The notes under the pieces were generated by a model, which did not search any database, was not told the DNA's origin, and worked only from the letters and a program-made list of their open reading frames with translations. A stretch of 64,000 nt of DNA from Punica granatum. Its lineage: Eukaryota; Streptophyta; Magnoliopsida; Myrtales; Lythraceae. Where the stretch lies: positions 36,860,811-36,924,810 of the forward strand of contig NC_045128.1 of assembly GCF_007655135.1 (NCBI RefSeq). Direction: 5' to 3'. The position numbers and the translations under genes are program-made. Of the stretch, positions 47,988-59,020 are shown in pieces (positions within the stretch are counted from its first letter, which is position 1; every line of letters starts with the position of its first letter).

Positions 47988-48764
47988 ATGGAAGTTGGCT
48001 CAAAGAACAATCTCTTGTACTTCTTCAAGTCCGACGTCTTCTTGTGCTTCCACAGAGAGGACACCCGTGAAGGCTTCACCGGTTACCTACGTGACGCCCT
48101 GCTCAAGAAACACCTAAAGACCTCAAAGGACGTTCAGCGGTCAAAAGATCGTCCCATCTCCGAGCCCATTGAGGAGATCCTGAAGTCCAGGCTCTCGGTG
48201 GTCATCTTCTCGGAGAACTTTGCATCCTCCGAGTCGTGCCTCGAAGAGCTGGCTATGATCCTCGAGTGCAGAGAAGCCCTGGGGCTGGAGGTGCTGCCCA
48301 TCTTCTATAAGGTGAAAATCTCCGAGCTGAGACATCAAGTCGTAGGAAAGACCGCTGAGCATTTAGCCGCACATGATGAACGACACGGAGGGAACTCGGA
48401 TAAGGTTGCACGGTGGAGGAACGCTGTGAAGGATTTAGGTGGTTTGAGTGGATACACTCGCAGGCCCGGGTACGTTAGTCGACGGCTCGTCTACATAAAT
48501 TAATATGTACATTCAAGACTTAATATTAAATCATCATACCGAACTAATTAACTTTTTTGCTTTTGTTCCTGCAATCAACTAATATGAAGAGTTGAGTTGG
48601 ACTTCACCCAGGATATCGTCAAAGAAATCTCCGAAAAATTGAGATGGAAAAACCGAATGCGGAGAAGAACAGTACAAGCGTTCGATTTACTGCGGATCAA
48701 GATTGTACCAGAATCTCAAGAAAGAACAACTGATCATGACGAGGAAAGGGATGATGCATCTTGA
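47988..48764 (+). CDS. TIR-only protein (TX), copy 2, diverged
   Basis: Paralogue of the TIR-only gene at 41908. Exon 1 is 47988-48469 and exon 2 48590-48764, phase 2, giving 218 aa. The TIR core is DVFLCFHREDTREGFTGYL, then FSENFASSESCLEEL; the catalytic-position Glu87 is kept but the adjacent Trp is Ser and the FMD strand is changed to TSKDVQRSKDRP. These changes in conserved positions make normal NADase activity doubtful. The exon 2 acceptor is ATATGAAG where copy 1 has ATATGCAG, a weaker site. Exon 2 begins VELDFTQDIVKEISEKLRW and runs on further than copy 1, ending ERDDAS. The gene has a good TATA box and 5' UTR. It may be a functional decoy or regulator, or be on its way to a pseudogene. 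Confidence 0.8.
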
Positions 48765-48993
48765 CCCAAATTCGTCATCGGAGATTTCAAAGTACTGGAA
48801 TATATATACAAGACCATCAACACTTTTTTTTCTTTTTTCGATAGAAGAAGACCAACGACATAAAGTAGCTGTTCAGCTAGAAATTATTGGAATTGAATTC
48901 ATCGATTTAACGGGTAAAAACTTTATACTGTTAGAAAGAAGAAAGTTGCAATTGTAATCTCAACATTTTTGTGGAAATTGTATAAGAATTGCG

Positions 48994-49413
48994 TTTTTTT
49001 TTTGGTTGGTGAATTGGGGGGCCAAAGTCCAATTGCATTAAAAGAAATAATCAAGCAATACAATAGTGAGACATGGTAGCCCCTAGCTACAAGATCACCA
49101 AATAACAGAAAATCGAGTCCAAGCGGGTAGGTACCCAACCGATGAGTCCCAGTAGGAAACGTCAATGCATAGTTCGCCAACCAATCCGCACATCTGTTCT
49201 CCTCCCAGTAGACATGCTCCACAACCACAGTCCAATTATGTTCAATCAAGCTACGAATATCCTTCACTAGAGCCTCATTCCAACCTACATGATCGCGATT
49301 CGAACGAAGCATGCAGTGTATTGCTTCCGAATCCACTTCTAGAATAAGCTTTCGAGTGCCCAAATTCCACGCCATGTCCAAACCCATTTTGACCTCCCAT
49401 ATCGGATTTTTTT
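48994..49413 (-). mobile_element. 5'-truncated LINE remnant with RNase H domain
   Basis: On the minus strand a frame from 49387 encodes an RVT_3-type RNase H domain: LGTRKLILEVDSEAIHCML, then VVEHVYWEENRCADWLANYA, the typical 3' end of plant non-LTR retrotransposons. A poly(T) run on the plus strand at 48994-49003 is its poly(A) tail. The flanks TAAGAATTGCG (48983-48993) and TAAGAATCGCA (49414-49424) form an 11-bp target duplication with two transitions. The 5' part (endonuclease and reverse transcriptase) is absent, the usual outcome of incomplete target-primed reverse transcription. Confidence 0.85.
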
Positions 49414-49424
49414 TAAGAATCGCA

Positions 49425-50980
49425 TTTAAAAGTAGATTTGTTACACAACTTCACCATTATTTACCTTTGTTTTGGGGTAATATACTTCACTATATTTAAC
49501 ATTTTTAATATGTCACCGTCCCTCATTGCGACGTCATTACCCAATTAAAGACTCATTTACCCAATTAAGTAATCGACACCTTCTTCTTATATCACCACTA
49601 TCTATTTGCATGCAACAAAGCATACGTACAATACTTTCGAGTTAATAAATATAATCTTATTCGATTGATGCACGTTCATAGTGATAAAGTTAAAAAGAGT
49701 ATAGTATGGTGATGTACGACTTCACCTGGTTATCAAGATGTTCAAAACTCAATACTAATTGTGAGATTGCATGTCCCCTTTATTAAATAATAAAATTTTC
49801 TATTCTACTATATTAGATTTATTCGCCTCCTCTCTAACTTAAAAAAAAAAGTCAAACAGACAAAAGTTCAAATTAATTTTCATACATTTTGGAACCTTCA
49901 TATTAATGCTGTTGGATTTATGATCGATCGGATGGTTCTGAACCTTTCATTGTATTCAATGCAAATTAAGTTAAAGGACCTGCGTTGATCTGAACTTGAA
50001 AAATTTGCGTTGCCAATTGGCTCATCATGTGATCGATGATGATCTTAATATATCAAATAACAGTGACATCTTTGGACGAGGCCCGATTTAATTTGTTTGC
50101 GTACATATTGAAACTGTGGAGATAGGCAAAGTAGGTAACTGAGGCGTCCTTGGGGAACATCACGTTGCGGGTTTCCGTAATCCTATTAGGTGGTGTTGGT
50201 TATAGTATTTTTAGATTTTATAGAGTTGTCAGATTGCTGGAAAATAAGTCGTCAAATTTTTAAAAATGTTATGTTACCGTGTTTGGAAAGTGTATGATAT
50301 TCCTTGAAAAGTATATGGTAAAATAGTATTATAATATCAATAAGAATTGGTTTTTATTTCCCTTAAGTAATGTCAAATGTTCAAATTTTATGAATGAAAA
50401 AAATTTCTTGATTGGAAGAGTTTTATTTCTTAAGGGGTCGACCCGACTCGATTAAATTAGTCGGGATCTATTAGATTTCCGAATACAGGGTTCACACCGA
50501 AAAAAAAACATTATAGTGTTTATCAACGGAAAAAAAATATAGTATATTATAGTGTTTGGTACGGAATAAATTGATGGGAAAGATATGTGATTTTAAAAAA
50601 ATTTCTTATTATATATTTGTTTAAATGAATACAACAATTAAAGTTGAATAGCAATACAGTATTATGGTGTTTATCACAAAAAAAAAGTATACGATAGTGT
50701 TTTATAGATATTATATAATGTTTTTAACTGAATAAAATAATTAAAGTTAAAAATGAAAAATAACACAATAAAATATACTTTTTTAAGAATCTTTATTTTT
50801 AATATGAATACATGTATTTTATTTAATTACAAGTTTTTGTAAATAATAACGAACATTTTACTTTTTGTTTTAACTTAAAGTAATTTATAAATATTTATGA
50901 AGGAATTGATTTTGTTTTTAAATAATAAATTAAAAAACAAACTGAACAAAATAAAACTCAGCCCGCTTACTCGACGAGAT
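49425..50980. other. AT-rich spacer
   Basis: No coding signal. Phrases such as ATAGTGTTTATCA and ATATTATAGTGTTT recur several times between 50500 and 50710, a degenerate local repeat. A GTGTTTGGAAAG phrase near 50280 resembles ends of hAT/Harbinger-type MITEs, but no matching terminus was found. Confidence 0.4.
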
Positions 50981-50997
50981 AAGATGGTCTAGTTAAG

Positions 50998-51182
50998 AAC
51001 TCCAAGGGATTTAGTCTAGAGGTCGAGGATGAGCTCAAGTATCTACTCGATCCCAAGTTTGAAATCTTTTGAAGTCACCGGAACGCCTTTGAGGTGATTA
51101 TTCGCTACGCGCACCTCCGGGAATTCACAAAGTTTTGAGATTAGTCGGACGAAACTCGAATACCCTGTGTCAGGGAAAAAGA
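50998..51182 (+). mobile_element. tRNA-derived SINE, copy 3
   Basis: Same family as 46417-46611: A-box region GATTTAGTCTAGAGGTCGAG and B-box AAGTTTGAAATC, with the shared body phrase CACCGGAACGCCTTTGA and an A-rich tail. The flanks AAGATGGTCTAGTTAAG (50981-50997) and AAGATGGTCTTAGTTAAG (51183-51200) are a target duplication differing by one inserted base, so this is an independent insertion. Confidence 0.85.
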
Positions 51183-51200
51183 AAGATGGTCTTAGTTAAG

Positions 51201-52559
51201 AAAATATATATATTACTTTTAGGGGAAAGGCTATATACCCAAGAAAAATCATGCCTCTCTCGGTGGGAATCACTTTCCCATTACGAGAGGAAAATTTTGG
51301 AGCTCAGAAATCCTAATTCGAGCTTTATGGGCTTCACTTCTCCTCCAAATATGGGAAAGTTGGGGAATTTTTCGTGAAATTTTTGGAATTTCACGAACAA
51401 TCCGACCAATAAAAGAGGCCCGAAGCTTGGCAAAATTTATGCAGTGTCGATCCGATGTCAAATCAAGGTTATATATTGAACTGGATGGATCTAGGAAAGT
51501 TGAGTTGCCAACCTTTATTTCTCTGAGTTGTTGGAAAAGAAACTCCGGTTGGCGGAAGTTTTCCTGATATCACCAAATTCTTTTGGGATGCATCTTTTAT
51601 CATTCTAAAATAACCAAATCAGCCCCGTAATTCGCCCAAAAAAAAACATCAAATTATTTTTTCGTTTATAAAGAAGAAAAAGACCAAATTATTACCATAA
51701 ACATAGTGAGGTGCTAATTAAGAATCCTCTTATGTTCCTCCTCCTGGCACTGACTTGAACTAAGATATATGTAGTTCAGGTGTACTAGACACATAAACAT
51801 TTCTTGTAATTGAAAAAAAAAAATAAAGAAATATGGAGTTCGGGTTTAGGAGCAAGACTAAGGACCTAGACTCTGTTCGAAGAAGGGAAAATCATGACCA
51901 ATGTGAAATGATGGTGATATAAGTTGGATGTAAAATTTCTTAATTCTCCTCCCCCCCCTCCCCCCCTCTCCATGGATCGAAGAAGCAGCTTGTTTGGACA
52001 CAATTGTGTTGAAGTCGAATTGTACAGAGATTTGAGCCAAGTCTTCGTCGTGGCATGAAATAGTTTGCGCATGCCAATGTTTCCTTTCTCAACGTGATGA
52101 TGGGGTATGATCTTAGGTCTCTTTACAAACGTAGTAATGAAAAAGAATGGAATGAACAACATTTATTTCTTTCTTTCCTTTCATCTTTTTATTTACTGTC
52201 ACTTATATATATATAAATTTAAAAAGGACATTCCCCGTTATAATATTTTTTTCGTCATTTTGACGGGATATACATTCCCTCAAGAAAGATAAGAAATGGT
52301 CATTCCTCTATTCCACCGAGAAACTCCAATTATTGTATTGATCAGAAATGCAAGAAGGAACTATAGGCGAAAGGCAAATAGAGCTAACATCTAATGACTC
52401 TTTAAAATTTGAACCCGTCACTATAGGATATCGTAGCAAGAGATTTCGTCGATACCCGAATCTCGAATACCCCTCGGTCATTTGTTATACAAGACCCATT
52501 TGCCTTTGATAAGTTGTCCCGAGCTCTAAGATCTTCCATTCTTTCAACGTGGGGTAAAA
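51201..52559. other. Spacer without supported genes
   Basis: No frame with family resemblance. A homopurine/homopyrimidine tract rich in C (about 51948-51970) stands out, and a perfect 14-bp inverted pair AAAATTTTGGAGC... is not convincing as an element. Otherwise unremarkable. Confidence 0.4.
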
Positions 52560-52740
52560 ACCTTGGGTGGTACGAAACCTTTTAAGAATGTTACAATTTT
52601 TTTTTTTGTAATAATTGAGTACAAAACATTCTAAAATATTACAATCAACTACATTTTGTCAATTGCCAACTAACGTTGTTAGTTTTTTCTGACGTGGCAT
52701 CTCACGTGTAATTTGGCATCCAAAATGGCACAAATAATAC
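52560..52740 (+). repeat. Outer inverted-repeat arm, left
   Basis: Begins GTGGTACGAAACC and contains TAATAATTGAGTACAAAACA, TATTACAATCAAC and AACTAACG. The reverse complement of 59740-59930 has the corresponding GTGGTACAAATCC, TAATAATTGAGTATAAAACG and TGTTACAATCAAC. Both then run into TTTAAATTAA-rich sequence. It is probably one terminus of an old DNA transposon that later received the MITE and the 6-kb element. Confidence 0.6.
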
Positions 52741-53233
52741 CATAATAGAACTCGGTCGAGGGATGGGGTCACTCGAGAGGGCGCTCCTCCTCTGACTCGT
52801 TCCGATAACTTTTTTTTTAAATCATTATTTATTTCATTTAAATTAAATTTTATTCAAGTTAATTGCTTGTTGGTTGCTGCTGTGGCCAAAAAAAGAAATT
52901 GCTTGCTGCTTTGTCGAAATTAAAAGAAAAAAAGATAAATTTCGGGAGAGGGCTGAGGAAGACTATGATTGAGGGTGGTGCTCTGATCGGTTCTTGACGA
53001 CCTGCTTTTGCTTTTGCTGCTGTTCGCTCCGATCCGTTTTGACGAAGATTGGGTTCGACGAGTTTTGTTTGCTTTTGCTTCTGCTTGCATTTGCATTTAG
53101 ATTAAATGGGTTTGTATTTGATTAAATTGGGTTGTTTTTGCTGAATTAGATTGATCTGCTTGCATTTTCGTTTGCTCCTCTGCTCATGCGATAGAGATGG
53201 GGAAAGAAGAGGAGAGAGAGATGGCAAGGACAA

Positions 53234-53242
53234 TATTTTTAA
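53234..53242. repeat. Left target duplication of the MITE, displaced by the 6-kb insertion
   Basis: TATTTTTAA here matches TATTTTTAA at 59669-59677 exactly. Once the 6-kb element and one copy of its own duplication are mentally removed, these nine bases directly flank the MITE termini. Confidence 0.85.
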
Positions 53243-53245
53243 GGA
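53237..53245. repeat. Left 9-bp target duplication of the 6-kb Mutator-like element
   Basis: TTTTAAGGA, repeated exactly at 59246-59254, immediately outside the two terminal inverted repeats. Confidence 0.95.
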
Positions 53246-53470
53246 GAGTTGAGTGTGGTTTTGGTCCCTAAAAGATTCCAAAGCCTCAGGTTCAGTCCCT
53301 AAAAAAAATTTGCCATTGTTTTCGTCCCTCAATATCCATTCCGTCTTATGTTTTAGTCCTGCCGTCATCTTTCGCGTGCTAACCGTGACGGAAATTTCAC
53401 GTGGCGGATGAGCTGGATTTAACATCGTTAACCACCTTGCAAAATTGACAAAAACGGCGTCGTCGTCTTC
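53246..53470 (+). repeat. Left terminal inverted repeat of the 6-kb element
   Basis: About 225 bp. It contains TTTGGTCCCTAAAAGATTCC, TCAGTCCCTAAAAAAAATTT, TTTTCGTCCCTCAATATCC and the CACGTG-like GTTTCACGTGGCGG region. Its outer part is nearly identical to the reverse complement of 59021-59245. Confidence 0.95.
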
Positions 53471-53918
53471 GTCTATCGAAGGCCGCCCTAAACGACGCCG
53501 TTCCCCCCTCTTACTCAACAACATAAACGGTGCGTTGAATGCCCCTTGAACCCAGAATCCCTAATTGCGATTTTGCTCCCCCAAATTCGAAACCCTAACC
53601 CCAAATTCGAAACCCTAACCGCAATTGCAAATCTAGTGCAGAGGAAGGAAGAGGTTCGAGGCTTTGAAGGAAGAAATTCGAGGCTGGGCAATCAATTTAA
53701 GGTTCAATCGCAAAGGAAGGAGACTGAAATAAGTACGAGGCTTTGGAGCACCTAGAATTACCCAACAATCGGAAGAAGTACGAGGCTTTAGAGCAAGAAA
53801 TTGGAGACTGTTCACTCGAAATCACAGCTCAATCGAAGAGGAAGGAAGAAATTCAGGTGAGGGAAAGAAGCCTTAATCATTTGCCACTCCAATTACAATT
53901 CAATTGCAGAGGAAAGAG

Positions 53919-54284
53919 ATGAAAAAAGATCAGAAATCGAGTGTGAGCTGTCATTCCAATTGCAGTTCCAGCATCTTCGGAGCTGGGTCGATTCTTTGTT
54001 ATTGTGGACAAAGAGCACGTCGGATGATCTCGAAGACCATTACAAATCTTGATCGACCATTTTATAGGTGTCCTTTATGGAAGGATGAAACTCATACCTG
54101 CGGTTATTTTCAATGGGAAGACCAGCTTGACACATCTTCAGTTGAAGTCCAACTTCAGAGGAATGTGGTGTTGTTAAAAAGCAAGATTGTGGAGTGTGAG
54201 AATCAATTGAAGAAGCTGGCTCGACTGTGGTGGATTTTGACGATTGTAGTGTGTGTGTTGGTTGTGAGGATAACTATTTTTTGA
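53919..54284 (+). CDS. Small GRF-type zinc-finger protein with coiled coil and C-terminal membrane segment
   Basis: Intact 121-aa frame inside the 6-kb element, starting ATG 53919 (a CAATTGCAG just upstream at 53901-53909 looks like a 5'-UTR splice acceptor). The N-terminus is Ser/Cys-rich. The GRF-type zinc finger is CYCGQRARRM...RPFYRCPLWKD...TCGYFQWED, with four metal-ligand cysteines. A short coiled-coil-like segment follows (VEVQLQRNVVLLKSKIVECE then NQLKKLA), and the end is hydrophobic (LWWILTIVVCVLVVRITIF), a probable tail anchor. Small plant GRF proteins with this layout, annotated as At4g04775-like, are common and often lie in repeats (recollection). Its function is unknown to me. 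Unlike the facing transposase it carries no stop or frameshift. Confidence 0.8.
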   Translation: MKKDQKSSVSCHSNCSSSIFGAGSILCYCGQRARRMISKTITNLDRPFYRCPLWKDETHTCGYFQWEDQLDTSSVEVQLQRNVVLLKSKIVECENQLKKLARLWWILTIVVCVLVVRITIF

Positions 54285-54918
54285 GCTTCCTCTCAGTCGG
54301 CTGAGCTTGTTGGTTGTGAGGATTACTGTGAGTGGTCCTGAGCTTGGTTATGGATGGATTGTGGGTAGTTTTAGTTAGCTAAGATATGTTGGATTGATAT
54401 GGTACTGTTGAAGCAATGAGTTGGAAGTTTTTGCAAGTTGCTATCCAACTCAGCCCTGTGTATGACTTGGTCTATATTGATGTTGGTTAATGAAATTCGT
54501 TTGCCATCAGTTCTTGTCCATTTGTCCATCTTCATTTGCATCTTTCATCCGTTTAGCATATGCAATTTGATTTCACTGCTCTGGAACGTGCATACTGCTC
54601 TGGAATTTGCATTTGGATTTTACCTGACTGTATAGCAAATGCAAGCACAATACAATTTCCACAAAAGTCTCTATACTATATGAAACTTGTAATCTGTATA
54701 CCAAATGAAACTTGCAATCAATATACTAACTTGCAAGATGTAAACCATATATACCATAAAAACTGACATTATCGAGTGGCTATTCATTAACATTCTTGTC
54801 TATACAAAAATGTATCAAATTCTTCTCTATACAAAAGGTATCAAAAGCCAATGGCCACAATGCCACCTAACATTATTAAAAGTATTCACAAACTACAGTA
54901 TTCTCTCTACAAAATGGA
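54285..54918. other. Intergenic gap between the convergent genes of the 6-kb element
   Basis: Probable 3' UTRs of the GRF gene and the transposase. No further frame is supported. Confidence 0.5.
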
Positions 54919-57900
54919 CTACTTCTTTCGCTTCCTTGAATCCATTTTTGGCTTGTTTGCTTGCTTCTTAGATTCGCTGGGTCATGAGATAACATGAGCA
55001 TTGGAGAGGCCACTAACCAAATGCTGACACATCGATGGTGACATTCCTTGCAAAGTTCAGCAGCACAAGCACAACAAAGATCAGTAGCTTGAACTTACAC
55101 AAGCACTAAAAGCACAAGCACATCACTGAGCACATGAAAACACACCAGCACAGGCAGATGAGCATAGTAAAACACACTAGCACAGGCATATGAGCACACT
55201 AAACAGAACAACAAGGGAAGAACCATCACTGAGCACATAAAAACACACCAGCATAGACAGATGAGCACACTAAAACACACCAGCACAAGCAGATGAGCAC
55301 ACTAAAACACACCAGCACAAGCACAGGCACATAAGAACAATAACCCACCTCTACAATTGAATGCTGAGTCTGATTTGGTGAAATTGACGTTGGTGCACTA
55401 TTGTCAACTATCTTTGTTGTTGATTTTCTCATACTTGATCTGATTGCTAGCTCCTGAGGTCTCCTTGGTTCTGGATGAGTCATGCTAGGCTGAGAAATGT
55501 TGTCTACTTCTTGAGACATCATCTATGGCTGCTGGACCACACTTGATGCCACTCCCTAAAGGTAATAGTTTGTCAATTTCACATATCAACAGTACAAATG
55601 GGGAAAATATGCAGTTGAAAGTCAGTATACCTGCAATTCTTCTCCTGTAAGTCGAGTCTTAGAGGGTAAAGCTGAGGCATTTTGGGGGCTGGTATCAGTC
55701 CTAGCCTTCTTCCTTTGCTTATCATTCGATATTGTACCATTGCATCTCTTCACATTGTGTCCTTTCTCACTACACCTTCCACATTGTATTTCCTTGTACT
55801 TCCTTTTAGATTTATATGGGTTTTGAGGCACATCATTAGCCTTGGACCTTTTCTTTTTTGGACGACCACCACCCTTGGCAAATCTTGGAGCCTTAACAGG
55901 TTCTGCACCTGACTTAATCCATTGATCTTCACCTCTCAGTGGAGTAATATACGGAGCATAAATCCTCTCCCATGTTTCCTTAGAATAACATGGATTGACA
56001 TGCTTCTCTGCATCAATGCCAACCGAGTGCATACATGCTACTACATGCTTACAAGGGATCCCACACAAATCTCACTCTCTACATGAACTGGTTGACATCT
56101 TTAAGTCAACAACATGCTGATGGTTGTTGCTGTATATATGTTGCACCTGAAATCTTGCAAGCTCAGGGTCTTCAACCCAAAGAGCATGCCATTTGTGACT
56201 ATCCCTCTTTGCTATTTCTAACTTAGACTGTGCAGTTGGTGTGATTGGACCTCTGTATCTTGCAATTTGATTCCTACTATAGTTCATCTTCCTCATCAAA
56301 TATAACCTGATCTCTTCCAACATGTTGATGATAGGTCTTGCTCGATACTTTACTATAGCAGCATTGAACTGCTCAGACATGTTATTGCACAGGCTTTGGT
56401 TCTTGGTATGTACTTTGAAGGCTGCCTTAGTCTAGCTATGCTTGTCTAACAACCCGAGATATTCATAGGCTTCCTCACTGATACATCTAAGCTCCTCAAA
56501 ATGCCTTTCAAACTCTCCCATGGTATTTGATCTAGCACACTGCCATAGCTTTTTCCTAAAATCTACATGGTGCCAATTTTTCCATACATTTGCTTCTAGA
56601 TGTTTCACACAAAACCTGTGAATTATGTCTGGGCATAATTCCTTAATTGTCTCTCTAAGGCCCTGTGAAAGAAAATTTGGAGAAAAATATTTAGATCCAT
56701 ACATGAAGATATGGAAAATGAAAATGCAATATAAAACAAAATACAATTACCTTTTGCATGTCTGATATAAACTCCGAACCATGCTCCTTTGGATCTCCAA
56801 TGTCTTCAAGTAGCATTCTCAAGAACCAATTCCAACTGTCGTTAGTCTCCTATTCCACAACTCCATATGCTATTACATAGAATGCGTGGTTCGGATCATA
56901 TGTGACAGCAGCTAACAAGGTGCCTCCATAATAGCCCTTCAAGAAGCACCCATCTAACCTTATCAGTGGTTTGCACCCAGCTAGTAACCCCCTTTTACTG
57001 GCATCAAAGCATATGTACATCCTATCAAAAATGGGAGGGAAGCTCAACTCTGGTCTCTCTACCCCAATTACTGCACTGGAACCTGGGTTGCTTGCTACAA
57101 TCTCTCCATAGTAGTCCCTTAATCTGCCATATTGCTTCTCTTCACTTCCTTCAACTTGCTTTTTTGCAATCCGTAAGGCATTGTATATCTTCCATTCACC
57201 AACTTTAATGGAGAATACCTCAGATAAATATTTATATGCATCCCCTGCAGTCATATTAGGCATCATTATCAGTTGGTTTACCAGTTTCTCAGCAATCCAT
57301 TTGCAGTCTGCTTGCTTATTTTTCAACTTCCTGGAGCAACTGTGATTGGGAATCAACTTCTTCAGCTAAAAAGCACCATATGGTTCTGACCAAGAACAAA
57401 AGGCCTCCCACTCACAACCAGGTTGACACTTGAATCTACACCTGACCTTATCATTCTTTTTCATAACCACTTCCCTTCCAATTGAAATTGTATAATCTTT
57501 CACAGCCTCTTTGAAAACTTGCAAGCTAGGAAATAACATATCTAGTTCAAGCTGTACTTGACCATATTCTGCATTCTCGTGAAAGAAAGCAGGCCTCTCA
57601 TCAGATTCATCATCGCTTCCCTTCAAGTTTTGCAAGTCTTCAGAGTGATACTCGGTTTCCTCTACAAATTCATCAGTACCTTGATGATCAGATGGTTCTT
57701 CCCTTGCTGTTCTGCTCAGTGCATTGCAAGGTCTTCATTTAGGTCTTCTCACACGAGAAGATTCAGCCCTGTTGGTTCCTTCCCCACCCTTTTCCCTTGC
57801 TTTTTCCCCCGCTTCTTGAACTGGAACTTCCCCTGCAGCTTCAACTTCCATGCAGCTTCCACTATTTTGTCCACTGCTGCACCCCCTCCACCTTCCCCTG

Positions 57901-58405
57901 CATCACGATCATCGCCAGTACAGTCATCATGTTCATCCCCATCTTGTCCTAGTACCCATGCATCATCTGAATCATCTAAACCATCAGACTCAAGCTCCAT
58001 TGCATCTTCATCTCGTTCTTCATCTTCATTGTCATCTTCATCAGATACTACAAATTGCATAACTTGATTTGCAAGTTCTGCTGCAACAATCTCTTCTTCA
58101 TTTTGGATGAAGAAAAACTCGATTTCTCTGACATTTCTAACTGATGCATATAGTGTATGAGCATCTTGGTCTGTCTCAAAATCCCTCAGCCCTTCATGCA
58201 CTTCTAAACCGGGAACCAACCATAAGATCTTCTTTGGTTTTCTATATCCATGCTCAACATATAAGTTCTCAATTGTGGGTTTTGATACTAGGTCAATATC
58301 TACATTCCCCCATACATCAATTTCTCCACCAACATATTGCACACGGGGTTCAGAGACTAACTCACCCCCATGGTGAAAAATCAACGTGTACAAGTCCTCA
58401 TCCAT
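54919..58405 (-). pseudogene. MURA-type transposase (MuDR/MULE), inactivated
   Basis: Transposase of the 6-kb element. The first block, 58405-57749, is a PB1-like N-terminal domain (starts MDEDLYTLIFHHGGELVSEP) followed by an acidic stretch; a roughly 1-nt frameshift near 57760 leads into SRVRRPK. The MuDR DNA-binding domain follows (FPSLQVFKEAVKDYTISIGR, CRFKCQPGCEWEAFC), then the DDE core (PLIRLDGCFLKGYYGGTLLA, FISDMQKGL), the HRFCVKHLEANVW motif, and a SWIM zinc finger (SSCRE-stop-DLCGIPCKHVVAC). A CCHC knuckle CGRCSEKGHNVKRC and a basic C-terminus ending SRKRKK at 54919 complete it. Introns are at 56750-56663 and 55630-55556. In-frame stops occur at 57366, 56850, 56432 and 56072 and in the tail; each is explicable as CAG-to-TAG or TGG-to-TAG/TGA. 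Domain order is otherwise complete. Confidence 0.92.
55080..55345. repeat. 32-bp minisatellite inside the 6-kb element
   Basis: Units of the form AGATGAGCACACTAAAACAC plus ACCAGCACAAGC. Two consecutive perfect 32-bp copies lie at 55259-55290 and 55291-55322, with diverged copies on both sides. It falls in a probable intron near the 3' end of the transposase gene. Confidence 0.85.
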
Positions 58406-59020
58406 TATCTGTACATGTATTTAAAAAAAAAGAACATCACTATTGCTCAGAACTAAAAGCAGTGAACCACATAACGGTGGACAAGAAGAAGGGACCACAG
58501 ATAAAAAGTGATGACAAGAACCAAGAAGGGGATAATAACAAAGAGCAGTGAACACAAATGGGACGACAAGAAGGGACCACAAAGCAAAGAAAAACGGGTA
58601 AAAGGTTGTGATGGGAGGAACAACAGCAGACAACAAAATGGAAGTTTCCCACTGGCATTCGACAACATTTGCTTCACAACCGTATGAGACAACAACCAAA
58701 GTCGGCTTTTTTGCCATTCCCAAATATTCCAACTGCCATTCAACAACAAAAAGTGAAAAGGGAAGGGAATTTTCACTGACCGACCGATGCCAACAAACGA
58801 AAATTGCTTCGATCGAGTATACTGCTTTTGAAACCTTCGCATCTTCAATGTGCGAATAGCAAATCTTCCGCCCAATTTCAACTCACCCAAATTGATTTGT
58901 ACAACGATTATAGCATTTGGGGCCCTCGGTTTGACCTAGAAGTCCGAACGACAACATCAGAGAGTGATTTTGGCGGGAATGGATGCATTGGCTTGGGTTT
59001 TTGGGAGACCTTTGACTGAG

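Noticed and set aside
55226..55522. Cys/Leu/Val-rich minus-strand frame
   Set aside because: Its hydrophobic part is the translated minisatellite in a probable intron; only the first part belongs to the transposase tail.
57558..58067. Ser/Pro-rich plus-strand frame of 169 codons
   Set aside because: Antisense shadow of the acidic region of the transposase.
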